Part shown: piece by piece, positions 37,401-49,427 of the stretch
Position numbering within the stretch: the first letter of the stretch is position 1
How the letters are laid out: each line of letters starts with the position of its first letter
Source of the DNA: Lutraria lutraria
Lineage: Eukaryota > Mollusca > Bivalvia > Venerida > Mactridae
Assembly (NCBI GenBank): GCA_964023205.1
Contig: OZ026851.1
Location: 18,793,528-18,857,527, forward strand
Direction: 5' to 3'
Length of the DNA: 64,000 nt
Notes under the pieces: model-generated
Seen by the model: the letters and a program-made list of their open reading frames with translations, nothing else
Told to the model about the DNA's origin: nothing
Database searches by the model: none
Program-made: the position numbers and the translations under genes

Positions 37401-40400
37401 ACATCTGATCTTACTTTTATTTCAGGGTATTACAGTAAAGATTGATGAAACAGGTGATTTAACCATAGCTAGAATCATGGCTGGCAGTATGAGTGATAAA
37501 CTAGGTATCCATCATTGTGCATTTATTTAATTTTTACTCTTAGGTCACAGTAACAAAAGTCAAGAACTAGTTTAGTAATAGTATCTCCCTGACAGACAAA
37601 ATTAATTTTAGCACATTTATATTTGTGTTAGTTTGTTGAGGTAAAAATTCTATGATAGAGTGAAATATTCATCATTGAATGTCTCTGTAATTAATGTTAA
37701 CTTTTTGTCCTAAATTGTGATGTGTTGTAAATATTTGTGCAACATCTCAGTTTGAACTAGATGTATTATTACAGCCCTATCCACAATTGGCAGCTAATTT
37801 CTTATTTTCAGCCTTGTTACATGTTGGAGACATCATTAAAGAGGTGAATGGTATACCTGTGTTTACACCACAACAGCTGATGGACATTATAAGAAATGCT
37901 GATCGCAGTATTACGCTTAAGATCATACCTACATTCATAGAGCATCAACATTCATCACAGGTGGGGGTTTAATGTTTAAAGCCACAATAAAAACTTGATG
38001 TAACAGTAAATTGAATTTTAGGGGAAAACTGCATGATTTTAAAGAATTTTCCTGAGGGGAAGACGCCTGTTAACGGCCCCTGCTATCGAAGGAAAAAAAG
38101 CCCTGAATCAATTATATAAACTTTTGATCTTATTAACCTTTGTCCCGATGTACAGATGTTCAAAATCATATACATGTAGCTCAAAAATCCCATTATTTGC
38201 TGTAGTAATAATTAATTAATTCTGTAGTGGTAACAGTTGTTTTTCGTTTAACCACTATCCCAAATACCATTTTGTTTTAGACATGTTTTATACCTTAACA
38301 ATCATGAGCTGTATTAATTGTAACTTTATTGTTGGAGTGTAACTTTGTATCTAAAAAGAACAAAGTTTTAATTGAGTCAGTACTAATATAAATTCAAGTG
38401 ATTAAAAAGATGTTGTGATATAATATTATTTGTTGTGTTTCAGATGTTTATGAAGGCACATTTTAACTATAACCCACAAAATGACCGTCTAATTCCCAGT
38501 AAAGAAGCTGGTCTTACATTCCAAGATGGTGACATTCTTCATATTTATAACCATGATGATCCTAACTGGTGGCAGGTAAGTCTTGACACACCTTAACTTT
38601 TAGGGCACTAGTTTATGATATTCTTTTAGGATATAAAGCCAAGTAATTTAGAACTCTCACATACTTATGTTTCATCATTTAAACCAACTTCAACTCAATC
38701 TCTTATTTCTTTCTTTTCTGGTTTGTTTTCTTAATCGCCTACTTCGATGAAGTCTTTGAAATTATTAAATAATCGGTGGTTTATTTTCATGAGAATGATC
38801 TCTTTACTCGACACATATATCATTATCTTATGCTGCAAAATCACTGATTTATTATGATTTAAAATATAGTGTTAAATTTTTTTTCTTTGTTTCAGGCACA
38901 AATTGTTGGTGATGAAACAAACAGAGTAGGACTCATACCATCTAAAAATTTGGAAGAAAACCGTAAAGCATTTGTTCGTTCTGACATGGATTATTCAAAG
39001 AGTAGTTTATGTAAGTGTAGAGAGATTTACGCATTAATTCTGTATGTAATACTACATTTAATTGGCGTACATGTAATTGTTTAACTCCTATAGTCCAGAG
39101 GTAATGCGCTGGATTTGTAACCTGACAATACGGAGTTTAATTCCTGGTCTCAGCAGGTCATAACCTTTCATGAAAATTTTACAACAATGTCGATTTTCCC
39201 CCACCTGTGGAGAAGTTGCCAGACGAGTAAGTTAGTACTGCTTATTAGGTTAACCGACTGCTGTATATAACTGACAGATTCATTGTTGAAAAATGGTGTA
39301 AAACCCAAATAAATAAAATACACTAACTCCTATATCTATTTTGTGTATAATGGATTGCAGACGTATACTTTTCTGTAATAATTTCTTGATGTATTCGTTT
39401 ATGTTGATTTATTTACATATTAGTGTGTTAAGGTAATTGGTTGATCATTTCAGTGTGTGGTTTAAAAAGGAAGAAGAAGAAGAAGATAAAGTATAATGCC
39501 ACTAAAAACAAAGGTAAATAGACCTGTGATGTCAGCCAAATAATCTGACATTTTGTGTCCTCTTGATTTACAGACAAATTGTGCATAAAAAGAATTAATG
39601 GATTAACGGTGTCAACTTTATTAAAATGAAAGAATCAAAGTCAGCTTATGTTTGTAACTTTGGTGTATACAAAATTTGAGTAAAGATTCAGTAATGTCAG
39701 TTCAGTAGATGTATAAGTGATAATGCATGTACATATGGTCACGTGTACCTGCTCTGTTACAGATTTAAGTGTCTTATAGATCTTAGTAATCAATTTTGTT
39801 TATATGTTTATAGATTGGGATGCTGCAGATCTTGTCTTATATGAAGAGGTCGCTAGAATGCCGCCTTTTGAGCGTAAAACGTTAGTTCTTGTTGGAGCTC
39901 ATGGTGTCGGTCGACGTTCACTAAAAGAGAGATTGATCAAGTCGGATCCAAGACGCTTTGCGTCAGCTTTACCTCGTAAGTTATCTCACACACTGGATTT
40001 ATACACATCTATCATTTTGATCGTGGTTTGTGGTTATGATGGAGAGAAAGATGTTAATTGTAATGTAGTATCATGTCATATCTTTGAGACATTACTACCT
40101 TATTGAGATAAAGAAACTATAAGTCAGTTTAGTGTTTTTTGGGGACTGATTTAGGGCCAAAATTCAGCCCAATTCTCCTGTCTGAAAAGTATACTTCTTT
40201 CCTTTAAATTCGTAAAAAAAATCCCCTTCAGCAGAATTTTATTTAACACATTTTTGGTAAAAAAATTATCAAATCGACCTGAAGTGTAGATCTTTGTCAT
40301 TTTTTTTTGCCCTCAACATGCTATTTTCTCCTTTCTAAGGGCCCGCCTTGTTTCCCCTAAAGGTGAAAAACTACTACAGTTTAATGCTGATATTCACATT

Positions 40401-42416
40401 TAACAAGTATCCTTGTATTATTTGAACAGATACATCAAGACCACCGAGAGAAGGAGAGATACATGGAAAGAAATATTTCTTCACTGATCGTGAAACTATA
40501 GATGCAGAAATTCAACATGATCTATATTTGGAATATGGTGAATTCAACACAAACTTATATGGAACAAAACTAGAAACTATAAGAAATACAATCCATTCAG
40601 GAAAGATGTGTGTTCTGGATGTCAACCCTACAGTGAGTACTTCCCATTGTTAAGTACTAGTATATTTCATGTAGAAGTCAATGCTGAGTTTCTCAACAAA
40701 CCTTAGTTTCTACTTTGTGAATATTTTATCCTTTTCATAATAAACCTGTCGTTATACCTTATAATTAATGAAACATAAACTGGGTAGGGAGGTTGGTTAT
40801 CACTTGTAGATGACTCCTGTTGATTTTTAGGTCAGTAGATGAAGGTCACAGTGACCTTCAACACAAAAGCTGTCTGCCAATAACTAGAGAACAATTTGAC
40901 CTAAAGTCGTCAGATTAGGTAGGGAGGTTGATTACCACAAGATGACCCAAATTGATTTTGAGGTCAGAAGGTCAACTGTCGGGTTTAGGGGTCGTTCGTG
41001 TTAGACAAACACCTCTTGTTCTTTCTTCAGATGACATGCCTGAACCACATGTTACTGTTTAAGTGAATATCACGGAACATTTCGCCTGTTCAGTGCTTAT
41101 GGTACGATGATCAGTTTTATATTAATCTTTGTCTTTTATACTTTACTATTTTTCAGTCCCTGAAAGTGTTGAAAAATGCTGAGTTTATGCCATATATTGT
41201 TTTCATTGCTGCACCAAGTGCTGAAGCCCTCATGGTCATGTATGAAGATGGACGAAGGAAAGGAATTGGTCGTGGGGTAAGATATTTGTAGAGTTTGTGT
41301 GGGTGGAGTAATTTTCTATATTTTGTTGGGGATGTATGGTATTTGTATATTTTATGTGTTTGGAGTAATATATTTGGTTGGTTTACTCTTTATCTAAATT
41401 AATGGAATGAAGATTTAGTGTGGTCCAGTACTGGATTCTGAATACTAGGATATTTCTAAACAGGATTGAATCTGAACATAAATTTTCCTGTAACTGTTTC
41501 AATAAAGATGAAAAGTCACCAAACACGAAACATGAAAACGATTAATTTATTATATCTACGTTTCGCAGCATTGGCTTCTTCAGGATAATAAATAAATAAA
41601 TCATAACAACGGAAATGACGTCGCGTCAACGTACAATGTGACGCGACGTCGTCATGACATATTATGAACATGTAAAAAATGAAAAGCATACAAATACAAT
41701 CAATCACAAAGTGAATTAATCACAAAATGAAAAATATGAAAAATATCGGATCAATAAAGATTCAAAAGTTCCTATGAAGTATATATATAAAAAAAATATC
41801 TGTAACTGTTTAATATACCAAAAAAAAAGTTAAATATATAAATGTTGTTACATGTTTTACTTGATTTTATTTTAGATTGCTGGACCTGGCACAGTGGACT
41901 TTAAAACTGTAAGTTTATTTTTGCCTAGAAACAAAAGTTTTCTGATCAGAATTTTTTCTGTCCACTCTCATTATGTTCATTTGTGTTTGAAGCATAAACA
42001 GAATTGGATGTGTATTACAACTATAATTATTATGAATCTTACTAGTTTGAAAGGGAAATCCAAAGATCAAGTATTACACTCTTCACTTATAGGAACAGTC
42101 TTCTGTTAGTACAAGCTGGACAATACGACTTAAGATATTTTATTCTTTTGCAAGGATATAAACAGTAAAGTTTCACTAAATCATGAGTAATCATGAATCG
42201 AATCTCATCCTAAAATGTTCCAACCTATTTTTTTTTCAGGAGGAAGATTTTCTGAAAATTATTGAGGAATCTGCACAAATAGAAAAAGTTTACAAAAGTT
42301 ACTTTGACATGACAGTGGTTAATGATAGCTTCCAGGAGACCTTCCTGGAGATAAGAGACATTGTGGACTCTTTGAGTACTGATGCTCAGTGGGTACCAGT
42401 CAATTGGGTGTACTAA
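34481..42416 (+). CDS. MPP6: MAGUK p55 family scaffold, MPP2/MPP6 (varicose) type, 14 coding exons
   Basis: Membrane-associated guanylate kinase scaffold of cell junctions. Exons: 34481-34517, 35307-35428, 36135-36287, 36626-36787, 37426-37504, 37812-37960, 38444-38575, 38896-39010, 39454-39513, 39814-39975, 40430-40632, 41157-41276, 41876-41908, 42240-42416; total 1704 nt, 567 residues, all junctions in phase. Residues about 13-110 are L27 helices; 159-234 the PDZ domain ([28 protein letters not shown]); 235-317 SH3 ([22 protein letters not shown]); 318-338 a polybasic Hook ([13 protein letters not shown]); about 340-567 a catalytically degenerate GK domain ([26 protein letters not shown]) ending QWVPVNWVY. 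That end and the [10 protein letters not shown] block match MPP2/MPP6 rather than PALS1. The 60-nt exon 9 and the 33-nt exon 13 preserve frame if skipped. Confidence 0.95.
34565..34860 (+). repeat. tRNA-derived SINE-like repeat in MAGUK intron 1
   Basis: Tandem features typical of this window's SINEs: 'gatggtctagtgtcgtaggg' (A-box-like head), 'gtcatgggtttgaatctcgg' (B box), then a body. No target duplication resolved. Confidence 0.5.
35187..35264 (-). repeat. 78-bp hairpin element, copy 1 (MAGUK intron 1)
   Basis: Inverted repeat with arms of about 30 bp: TCGAGGGCTCAGTGCAACAC at the left and the inverse of TCGAGGGTTCAACGCAAAAG at the right, with a loop around gttcttatttcaatatg. Flanking ATA/TAT extends the palindrome. 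Same length and arms as 50085-50162, 52041-52118 and 52195-52272. Confidence 0.85.
36991..37063 (+). tRNA. tRNA-like gene with TGC anticodon (Lys-like body), copy 1
   Basis: 73-nt cloverleaf: acceptor GCTCGAT/ATTGGGT (three G-T pairs), A box TAGCTCAATTGG, anticodon loop CTTGCAA on a TCTGA/GCAGG stem with one mismatch, T arm GCAGG-TTCGAGC-CCTGC. Position gives TGC (Ala), but the acceptor lacks G3:U70, the alanine identity pair, and the body resembles tRNA-Lys. It lies inside MAGUK intron 4, same strand. Either a diverged tRNA gene or a SINE head. Confidence 0.55.
37265..37337 (+). pseudogene. tRNA-like pseudogene, copy 2 of the TGC unit
   Basis: Tandem duplicate of 36991-37063 with flanks (about 274 bp apart; both have 'cttgtatttataaattggc' upstream and 'cttcctcctatta' downstream). 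The A box is damaged (TAGCTGAATTGA), the B box has GGTTTGAGCC, and one D-stem pair is lost. Anticodon loop CTTGCAA is unchanged. Confidence 0.55.
39085..39322 (+). repeat. tRNA-derived SINE in MAGUK intron 8
   Basis: Head 'tatagtccagaggtaatgcg', B-box-like 'gagtttaattcctggtctc', body 'caacaatgtcgattttccc' and 'gtaagttagtactgctta', tail 'aataaataaaatac'. Same block order as 14475-14725. Confidence 0.65.
40795..41010 (-). repeat. Dispersed repeat family A, copy 3
   Basis: Inverted relative of 1005-1385: 'ggttatcacttgtagatgac', 'ccaataactagagaacaatt' and a second partial unit 'gggaggttgattaccacaag'. MAGUK intron 11. Confidence 0.6.
41617..41650. repeat. CpG-rich perfect hairpin in MAGUK intron 12
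   Basis: GACGTCGCGTCA and TGACGCGACGTC are perfect 12-bp arms around a 10-nt spacer. Upstream 'tttcgcagcattggcttctt' suggests it is part of a larger dispersed element. Confidence 0.6.
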
Positions 42417-42640
42417 ATATCATCTTAAACCAGTCTACAGCATTCACTATAGCTAAACAGTGGGTACCAGTCAATTTGTCTTAAACCAGTCTACAGCATT
42501 CACTAAACACAGCAAAGAAGATCTGTAAAATGGGTACCAGTCAATTTGTCTTAAACCAGTCTACAGCATTCACTAAACCTGTCACAGTGGGTACCAGTTA
42601 ATTGGACGTACTAGATAATTATTATCATCTTAAACCAGCA
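42387..42640 (+). repeat. Tandem repeat spanning the MAGUK stop codon into its 3'UTR
   Basis: Four units, starting near 42387, 42459, 42528 and 42581, share 'gtgggtaccagtcaatt' and 'cttaaaccagtctacagcat'. The first contains the true C-terminal codons QWVPVNWVY and stop. The fourth still reads QWVPVNWTY and a stop in another position, so it is a duplicate of the gene end. Confidence 0.8.
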
Positions 42641-43984
42641 AAAAGGATCTACACTGTAGTGCTTAAATTACTAAGAAATACTTGATACCAACATTTCTAA
42701 AACATTTAAATTAGAATGAAGAAACTATTGCCAATAAAAGTCTTGATGATGCAAAGAAATAAGATGAAAAGAGATGTCAGAGTGTATTATCAGATTACTA
42801 CATGAGTTTGTATTGGTATTAATTTGACAGACTGTACCTGTGACACAACAAGGAACACTCTACATTGAGTATTTAATATCAATCGGTCTGATATCTACTA
42901 ATCTCAACATATTACTATTTGGAGCTAAAAGTACTACTTACTTCCAACGCAGACATGTGTTGACTTCTGGTTCTAGTTGACATTGGTCCATCAAGATTTG
43001 GATCAATGTAGTTAAAATTTCGACTGAAATTTTTAGACGTTTGATTTGTCATTTGTGAAATGTGCATGTTTTATGTGTACCCTTATAAACAATTAGGCCT
43101 AGTTACCTGCCCTTGGTCCATTATGCCTTGAAATAAACCATTCCATATTTTATGCAATTTTTCTTACCGTTTGTAAATATAAGACATATAGATTTATGTA
43201 TACATACATTCAATCATATATATTAATACACATTGTTATATTGATATATTCATGTTTTTGTAAATATTATATATTGTAGAAACCACTTTTGTATTTTACG
43301 TTAAAGAGCGAGTGTCGCATGTTGTATAAGACTCGATTATTCTCATATTCTTCAGGGGAGTTTTTCGAAATATGCAGAAATTTCCATTTCCACTGCACAG
43401 GTTAAGATTTTCTTTTTTTTCCAAATTTTTAACTTTCGCCCATATTTTCAAGACAAACCTAGAAAAGAATGAGATAGCATACAAAAAATCAGAAACAGTC
43501 TTCAAGTTGTTTAAATGAAAACAATGAAAATTAACAGTGTACATAATGTGAAAGTATGAAGTAAGTAGACACTCATTCCATGAGATTGAAATCGCTAAAT
43601 CTCCATAAAGATTTTTATTTCAACTGGATGTATACATATCAATTACGGTAGTAGGAAAATATATCAAATGTACATTCATTTAATTTTAAAAGAATTGACA
43701 TAGTGCTCCTAGAATTGAAAGATATTTTTTTTGGCCTTATTAAGTCATTTTCTTATAATATTTTTTATAACTTAAAAAATGTAAACTATATGTCATATTA
43801 ACCATGTGCTTCTCTCTGAGACTATGTGGATGTTTGTTTCAATAAATTGATAGGTTGAGTCTCCTTTTGTACCATAACTTGTCTTGTTGCCATGGATAAT
43901 GAACTCTTGCTCATTTTGTAAATATCCTATAGATATGTGATGTAATGTCTTTGTCTACTGCATCACTTGATCATATCGTAATCC

Positions 43985-44245
43985 TGTGTCACATGAGTCA
44001 ACATTGTGTCACATGACTGCATTGTAATATTGTGTCACATGACTTAGCATTGTAATCTTGTGTCACATGACTCAACATTGTGTCACATGACTCTACATTG
44101 TAATATTGTGTCACACGACTCTACATTGCAATCTTGTGTCACATGACTCAACATTGTGTCACATGACTCTACATTGTAATCTTGTGTCACATGACTCAAC
44201 ATTGTGTCACATGACTCTACATTGTAATCTTGTGTCACATGACTG
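43985..44245. repeat. Minisatellite with two alternating units
   Basis: 'cacatgactcaacattgtgt' alternates with 'cacatgactctacattgtaa' plus 'tcttgtgt', giving a higher-order unit of about 48 bp, four to five copies. Probably within the MAGUK 3'UTR or just past it. Confidence 0.8.
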
Positions 44246-44892
44246 TTACTTGACTCAAATCATCATTTTTTCCCTTTTATAAAGGAAAAATTCTTATGTT
44301 ATGCTAAGTTAAGATTATTGATAAGATATGTACAACAAAGCTTCGCTAAAATGCCTGAAAACTATTTAGTTCATATTTAAAGTCAGTTGGATATTTTCTT
44401 CATATTTTGTGATAATTCACCCATAGATATTGACTTAAAAACCACAAATATATCTACAAATGATTAATATGTTAAAGAATTACATCTAAGACAATTTATT
44501 ACTATTATTGTTTATTTTTGGGATAGTGTGAAGAAAGTCTTCATATTGGATTTTTAGTCACTGTCTGTGCATGTATTAATAAACATTTATCATTATTCTA
44601 ATCAAACAAATTGTGGGTGATAGTTGTTTTTATAGTGTCCATGTTAACATATCAATATTCTATTAAACATATTTGGCCTTGGAATGATAGAATTTATATG
44701 TCAGGTTTGAAGTGTCTTATTTGATCACAGAATATTTGCCTATTGTACTTTATACATGTATCATTACAGTATACTGACTAATTCTGAGGATCGGGCCCCA
44801 AGGTTATAAAACTTGAGAATAGTCTCTGAGCTCAAATCTCAATTCCATTTTGAAAGTATTATGGTTGAAAAGAGAGGGCCAATATATGTTTG

Positions 44893-45263
44893 TTAAAGCC
44901 CCATTAGCTTTTTGCTGTATAAAAATATATGCAAAAACATTTATTTGCTGATATTTTCCCAAGATAATTATTACCGACGAAACACGCCCTTTTTCGTCTG
45001 AATTTCATTTCACTGTGATTTTTGCTTTTGTAAACTTGAAATATGTAGAGAATGTGACGTCACTTTACTACGTGTGCATAGCATGACTGCGGGAAAACAT
45101 AGGTGTTTTATTTCAATGATATTGAAAAAAATACGATAGTGGTTTCAGAAACATTTTTTCTTGCTATAAAGTATGCACGGGAGGAAAACACACCGGATTC
45201 CTCTGTAATAGAACAACCAGAAACTATTAGGACCAATACATTTATAAGCTTATGGGACTTTAA
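44893..45263. mobile_element. TTAA-flanked MITE, 371 bp (copy 2)
   Basis: Inverted relative of 16840-17230, ends TTAAAGCCCCATTAGC and ATGGGACTTTAA. Shared interior includes 'aagataattattaccgacga' and 'acttgaaatatgtagag'. Confidence 0.7.
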
Positions 45264-46268
45264 CATATTCCTATTAATTATGCTGACAGATTAATGTCGG
45301 ATCATGATTAACTTAGAAATTTTAGAAGACAAGATAATAGATTTGCGCTCGGAGACCGATCTAGATATAACCTTGAACCCAGGAATCAAGCATGATCTAT
45401 CTGTATTTGAACAATGCTGCATATCAACATATCAGAAAAGTTTTTTAGAGTTTATTGAAACAATCACATTGTGCCTTGTGTGTTTATAGCGTAATCACTA
45501 AGTCTGTTATAAAACTAATCTGACATCAGTCTCAGAATGCAGTATTTCCATTGGTCAATTTTATATTATGCCAGAAAACAACCAATAAGTAACATGAGTT
45601 TCTAGACTGGCGACTTTGTTAAAGTGCTGGAACAGAAACTGCAAAGCATTTGCCATCAGGATAGAGCCTTACCTGCCTACACACCAAAGCAGTCTGACAC
45701 GGCTCTTTACTAATGGGTGACTAACTTCAGAATTTTCATTGTGACATCCCTTAACTTGATAATGGACTGTTTCAAAATGGAAGTTAGTCAAGTCCATTCA
45801 GAAAATTCAGCAGGTTAAGGGTTAAGTCACATGAACTGTATTGTTATTCTTTTACTTTTAATTGGAAGCTAAGAGATGGGTTGTATGCACAGTGAAATTC
45901 TGTTAGGAAACATTCTAGTTTGCTAGACTACAAGTACCTGTACCCAAACAATAGAATGGTTGGTTCTGCCTTTCAGTCATGTATGGTAATATTTTATTCT
46001 GAGACTGTTGTGTTATCGTACTGTGTTATAAATCTTGTATATAGTGCTGATATATCACAAAATGCAGTTTTATTATCATCTGTATTGTACTGATGTGTGT
46101 TCAATATCACCTGATGATTATGGTTACTTTTACCTGTATGTACCTGTATGTTCCATGTGTTTATCAATTAAATAAAAATAACTACAGCAAACAAGATTTT
46201 GTTAGAAACAGGGTTAGTATGGTAAATTGAAAATTAGCCTTGAAAATCCTGCAGAGTGGTGTTTTTAT

Positions 46269-46754
46269 ATTAACAGTAGGGCTGTGGATCGTTTGGTAAG
46301 TGGCAATCTGATCCAGTCCACGATTTAACACTTACGACCCACAAATCAAGAAATTATCAAGAAACCCGTCTAAAACTTCAACATTGCAGTCCCGAAGACA
46401 GCTAAATTTGATTTTTGTTTAGGAATAATGAAGTAAATCAATATTAATTGTTCTATGGCTTAAATGAATACGTACTCCCTTCCAATTAATGGATTTACCA
46501 GCATCATTGTCTGGTTTAAGCCTGTGACCCATTATTTAAAGATCCGATTGGACCTCTTGGTAAACAAAATAGTCTATGATGAGACACTATATATTCAGAG
46601 AAAAGAGATTTTTAAGAACAAAGAATACACTTAATGTTAAAAAACAAGATCGTGAACCACGAACCTCAGTAATGACGATTATTCTTAATCGATTTTTCAA
46701 TTTGATTCGTGATTACCTGAGTATACAGATACTCACCACAGCCTTATTTAACAG
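46269..46754. mobile_element. Non-autonomous hAT-like MITE, 470 bp
   Basis: Element 46277-46746 begins TAGGGCTGTGG and ends CCACAGCCTTA, near-perfect inverse termini. Flanks are ATTAACAG (46269-46276) and TTTAACAG (46747-46754), an 8-bp duplication with one change. No transposase. Confidence 0.65.
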
Positions 46755-47629
46755 GATTTAGTTGTAAAATGACTTCTTTTCATGAGCAAAGTCTCCTGTT
46801 GAAAGAACAGTTTCTTTGTCATGAGAAATACTTCCTGCTTTAGTAGAGAGATTTATTAAGGAAGAATTACCTAAGACAGTGTTTATGGATTAGTGAAGAT
46901 TGACACTGTATGTTGACGACTGTTAATTGTTCTTTGTCCATGGAAAGTTTTATTTTTTAAGACATGTTGTAAAGTAATCTCGACTAATCATGAAGTGTTT
47001 AGATTGGAATAAATGGTCGATAGTATTAATGTATTATTTAATTGACTGAGGATTTTTACTTTTATTCGAATCAATCTGAGAATACTACACGTCCTAAGTA
47101 AATACTTGTAATCAGTGTTTGTGCATGTGTGATTCCCCGTCCAGTAACCATAGTAACTTATGCTTTTATACTGAATGTTTGTGATTTAGACTAGAATGTT
47201 CAATCTATTTATGTACCAAAAAAACTAATATGTTCTGAGTCATTTTAAGATTTCTTATCATACTTGAATGCCACCATATTGAAAAACATGTTTGCAGATT
47301 ATGTAATGATGCACTGTACCATAAATAATTCACATTTAACTTGTCACCCATTCTTCTGAATAGTTTGATGACAACTGAAAAAAAATGAATTGTACATTCT
47401 AAGAAGTGCTTATATGTACATCTTTATCACAGTTTTCTCAACATATATGTATTTGCAGCCTATAATTATATTTTTTTGTGTAATAAAACTACATACTTAA
47501 AATATGGCTTAATTTTATTATTAGTTAAGATACTCCTCACAGGTTGTTCTTATTTCTCAATATAGAGTCATACAATCTGTATGTTAACAATTCATCCTGA
47601 AATACATTCACCTCCAAGTTTTATGTATT

Positions 47630-48110
47630 AATACCTTCAAATATCCATCTATAAATACCAACATGTAATTATATAATGAATACCTTCATCTGTTCATATA
47701 TATATATAATACCTTCATATTTTCATATATAAGGACAAATTTAATATACATACCTTCATAATTATATATACATATATAAATACATTCATAATTATATACA
47801 CCAGCAAATACCTCCTATAAGTACCTTCATATATTCATGTATAATAACTTCATATATTCATCTGTAAGATAAAAATAATTTTACATACTTTCATATAATA
47901 CATCTATATTCAATGTAGACCTATACCTTCATACATGTGTAAAACTATACTATCTTCATATATACTCTATAAATACCGCATATAAGACGTCTATAAATAC
48001 CTTCATATATTTACCTTATAAATACCTTCATATTTACGTATATAAATACCTTCATATATTAATACATATATAAATACATTCATATATACATACATCTATA
48101 AATAGCATCA
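47630..48110. repeat. Irregular AT-rich tandem repeat
   Basis: Many copies of 'taaataccttcatatattca'-like motifs with variable spacing. It ends right before the candidate desaturase first exon. Confidence 0.7.
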
Positions 48111-48139
48111 CAAATGTTGTTTACGGAGTACGGATTTTA

Positions 48140-48256
48140 TCCTCATAATGTTACTGCGCAGATATTGGATTTTAATATCAACCGAAACCGGAAACCAGCT
48201 GACCGCCGATGGTTGCCAATTAACACCGACAGTTATAGTTCTATTACACTTCTTCG
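48140..48256 (+). promoter_or_regulatory. Candidate desaturase promoter / non-coding first exon
   Basis: A less AT-rich block containing TGCGCA, a CCAAT-like box (tgccaatta, about 48216) and a strong donor TTC|GTAAGTACT at 48256/48257. The coding exon of the desaturase starts with an acceptor (ctttaacag, ending 49409), so a non-coding exon upstream is needed. Confidence 0.4.
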
Positions 48257-49427
48257 TAAGTACTGCTGTTTAACCAACCATTCTTATATCATGTACACTA
48301 CGGTTTTATTTTTTAATCAAATTTCAGAGGTAAAGGAGCCCGCATTGGTGGAGTTTACGTACATGTACAAGTTACGTAATTTTGCGTCTTAAAGGTCCTG
48401 GTTAAGTGACTTAATGTGGAAAGTACCTAATTCACGGACGCTGCGAAAAGTCATAGTTATCGGGATTATCGTTTAAACGATTAGTATGGACATAAATGAT
48501 TGCCACTGTAGAAAAAACAACAAGAAAACTTGCATGCCAAGTATTAAGAGCAGAAATAAACTTTAAAATATCCACATCACTGACTAGTAGAAGGGATGTC
48601 AATACATTATGTATGGTACATATTAATTATTGTATATAAATTATCATTAATTAGCTATTTTACTAGATATAATCAGAGATTCTCGTTTGACTTTGAAACA
48701 TGATACATTAATTTGGATTGTGCTAAAATCAATAGATTATATCAGATTTTTTGACGGTCTGTGAAATGTGCCATGGTTGCCCAAAAATGAAAATTTTATT
48801 ACTTTTCATTTGATTTGTTAATGAAAAGTTGGTTGTCCTGGACATCAGAACAACCACTAACTTTGCAGACTGCTTTGATATATCCATTGATTTGATTGTT
48901 TCATGTTTTAAAGTCAAACAAACATTTTTTTTGGTTGGCCTAAACTGAAATCAAACGGCAAAATTTACTCTTGTTATATCTTAATCGTAATATAATACTC
49001 AGTAGAATGAATCAAGCTGATTGTGAGGTACTTAGATTCTTGTATATTAATCTGAATATATTTCCTTTGTTACACAGATAACAGTTGGCATGATCAAATA
49101 TGCATTTATCACAAAACCCCGAATTGAAAAAAATTGTGTAATTGTACATGTTTTTTTTATCAAATTAGCCTTATTATGATCAAAAACAATTACACAAAAT
49201 TTTTCAATTTGGGGCTTTGTTATTTTTTTGTAATACATTTGCTAGATAATTATTATATCTTATATTTGTCTGAATCAGATCGACCTTGTTCTCTGAGCCC
49301 ATGATTTCTCAGAGTCAGATTGTTGAGTTCTAGCTGTTGTGTCGGGCTACTTTAAAAATTCATATTTTATTTCCCACAGTTAGAAGAATATCATATTTAT
49401 CTTTAACAGGATACTTAATGCTGTGAA

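Larger units (their letters stand above)
42417..48139. other. MAGUK 3'UTR and spacer to the desaturase gene
   Basis: No further gene recognised. Candidate poly(A) signals AATAAA occur at 43132-43137 and near 44578. Two inverted-repeat transposons (44893-45263, 46277-46746) and two repeat tracts (43985-44245, 47630-48110) are listed separately. Confidence 0.5.

Noticed and set aside
48114..48392. 92-codon frame before the desaturase
   Set aside because: It crosses a strong GTAAGT donor and has no similarity; better read as a non-coding first exon.
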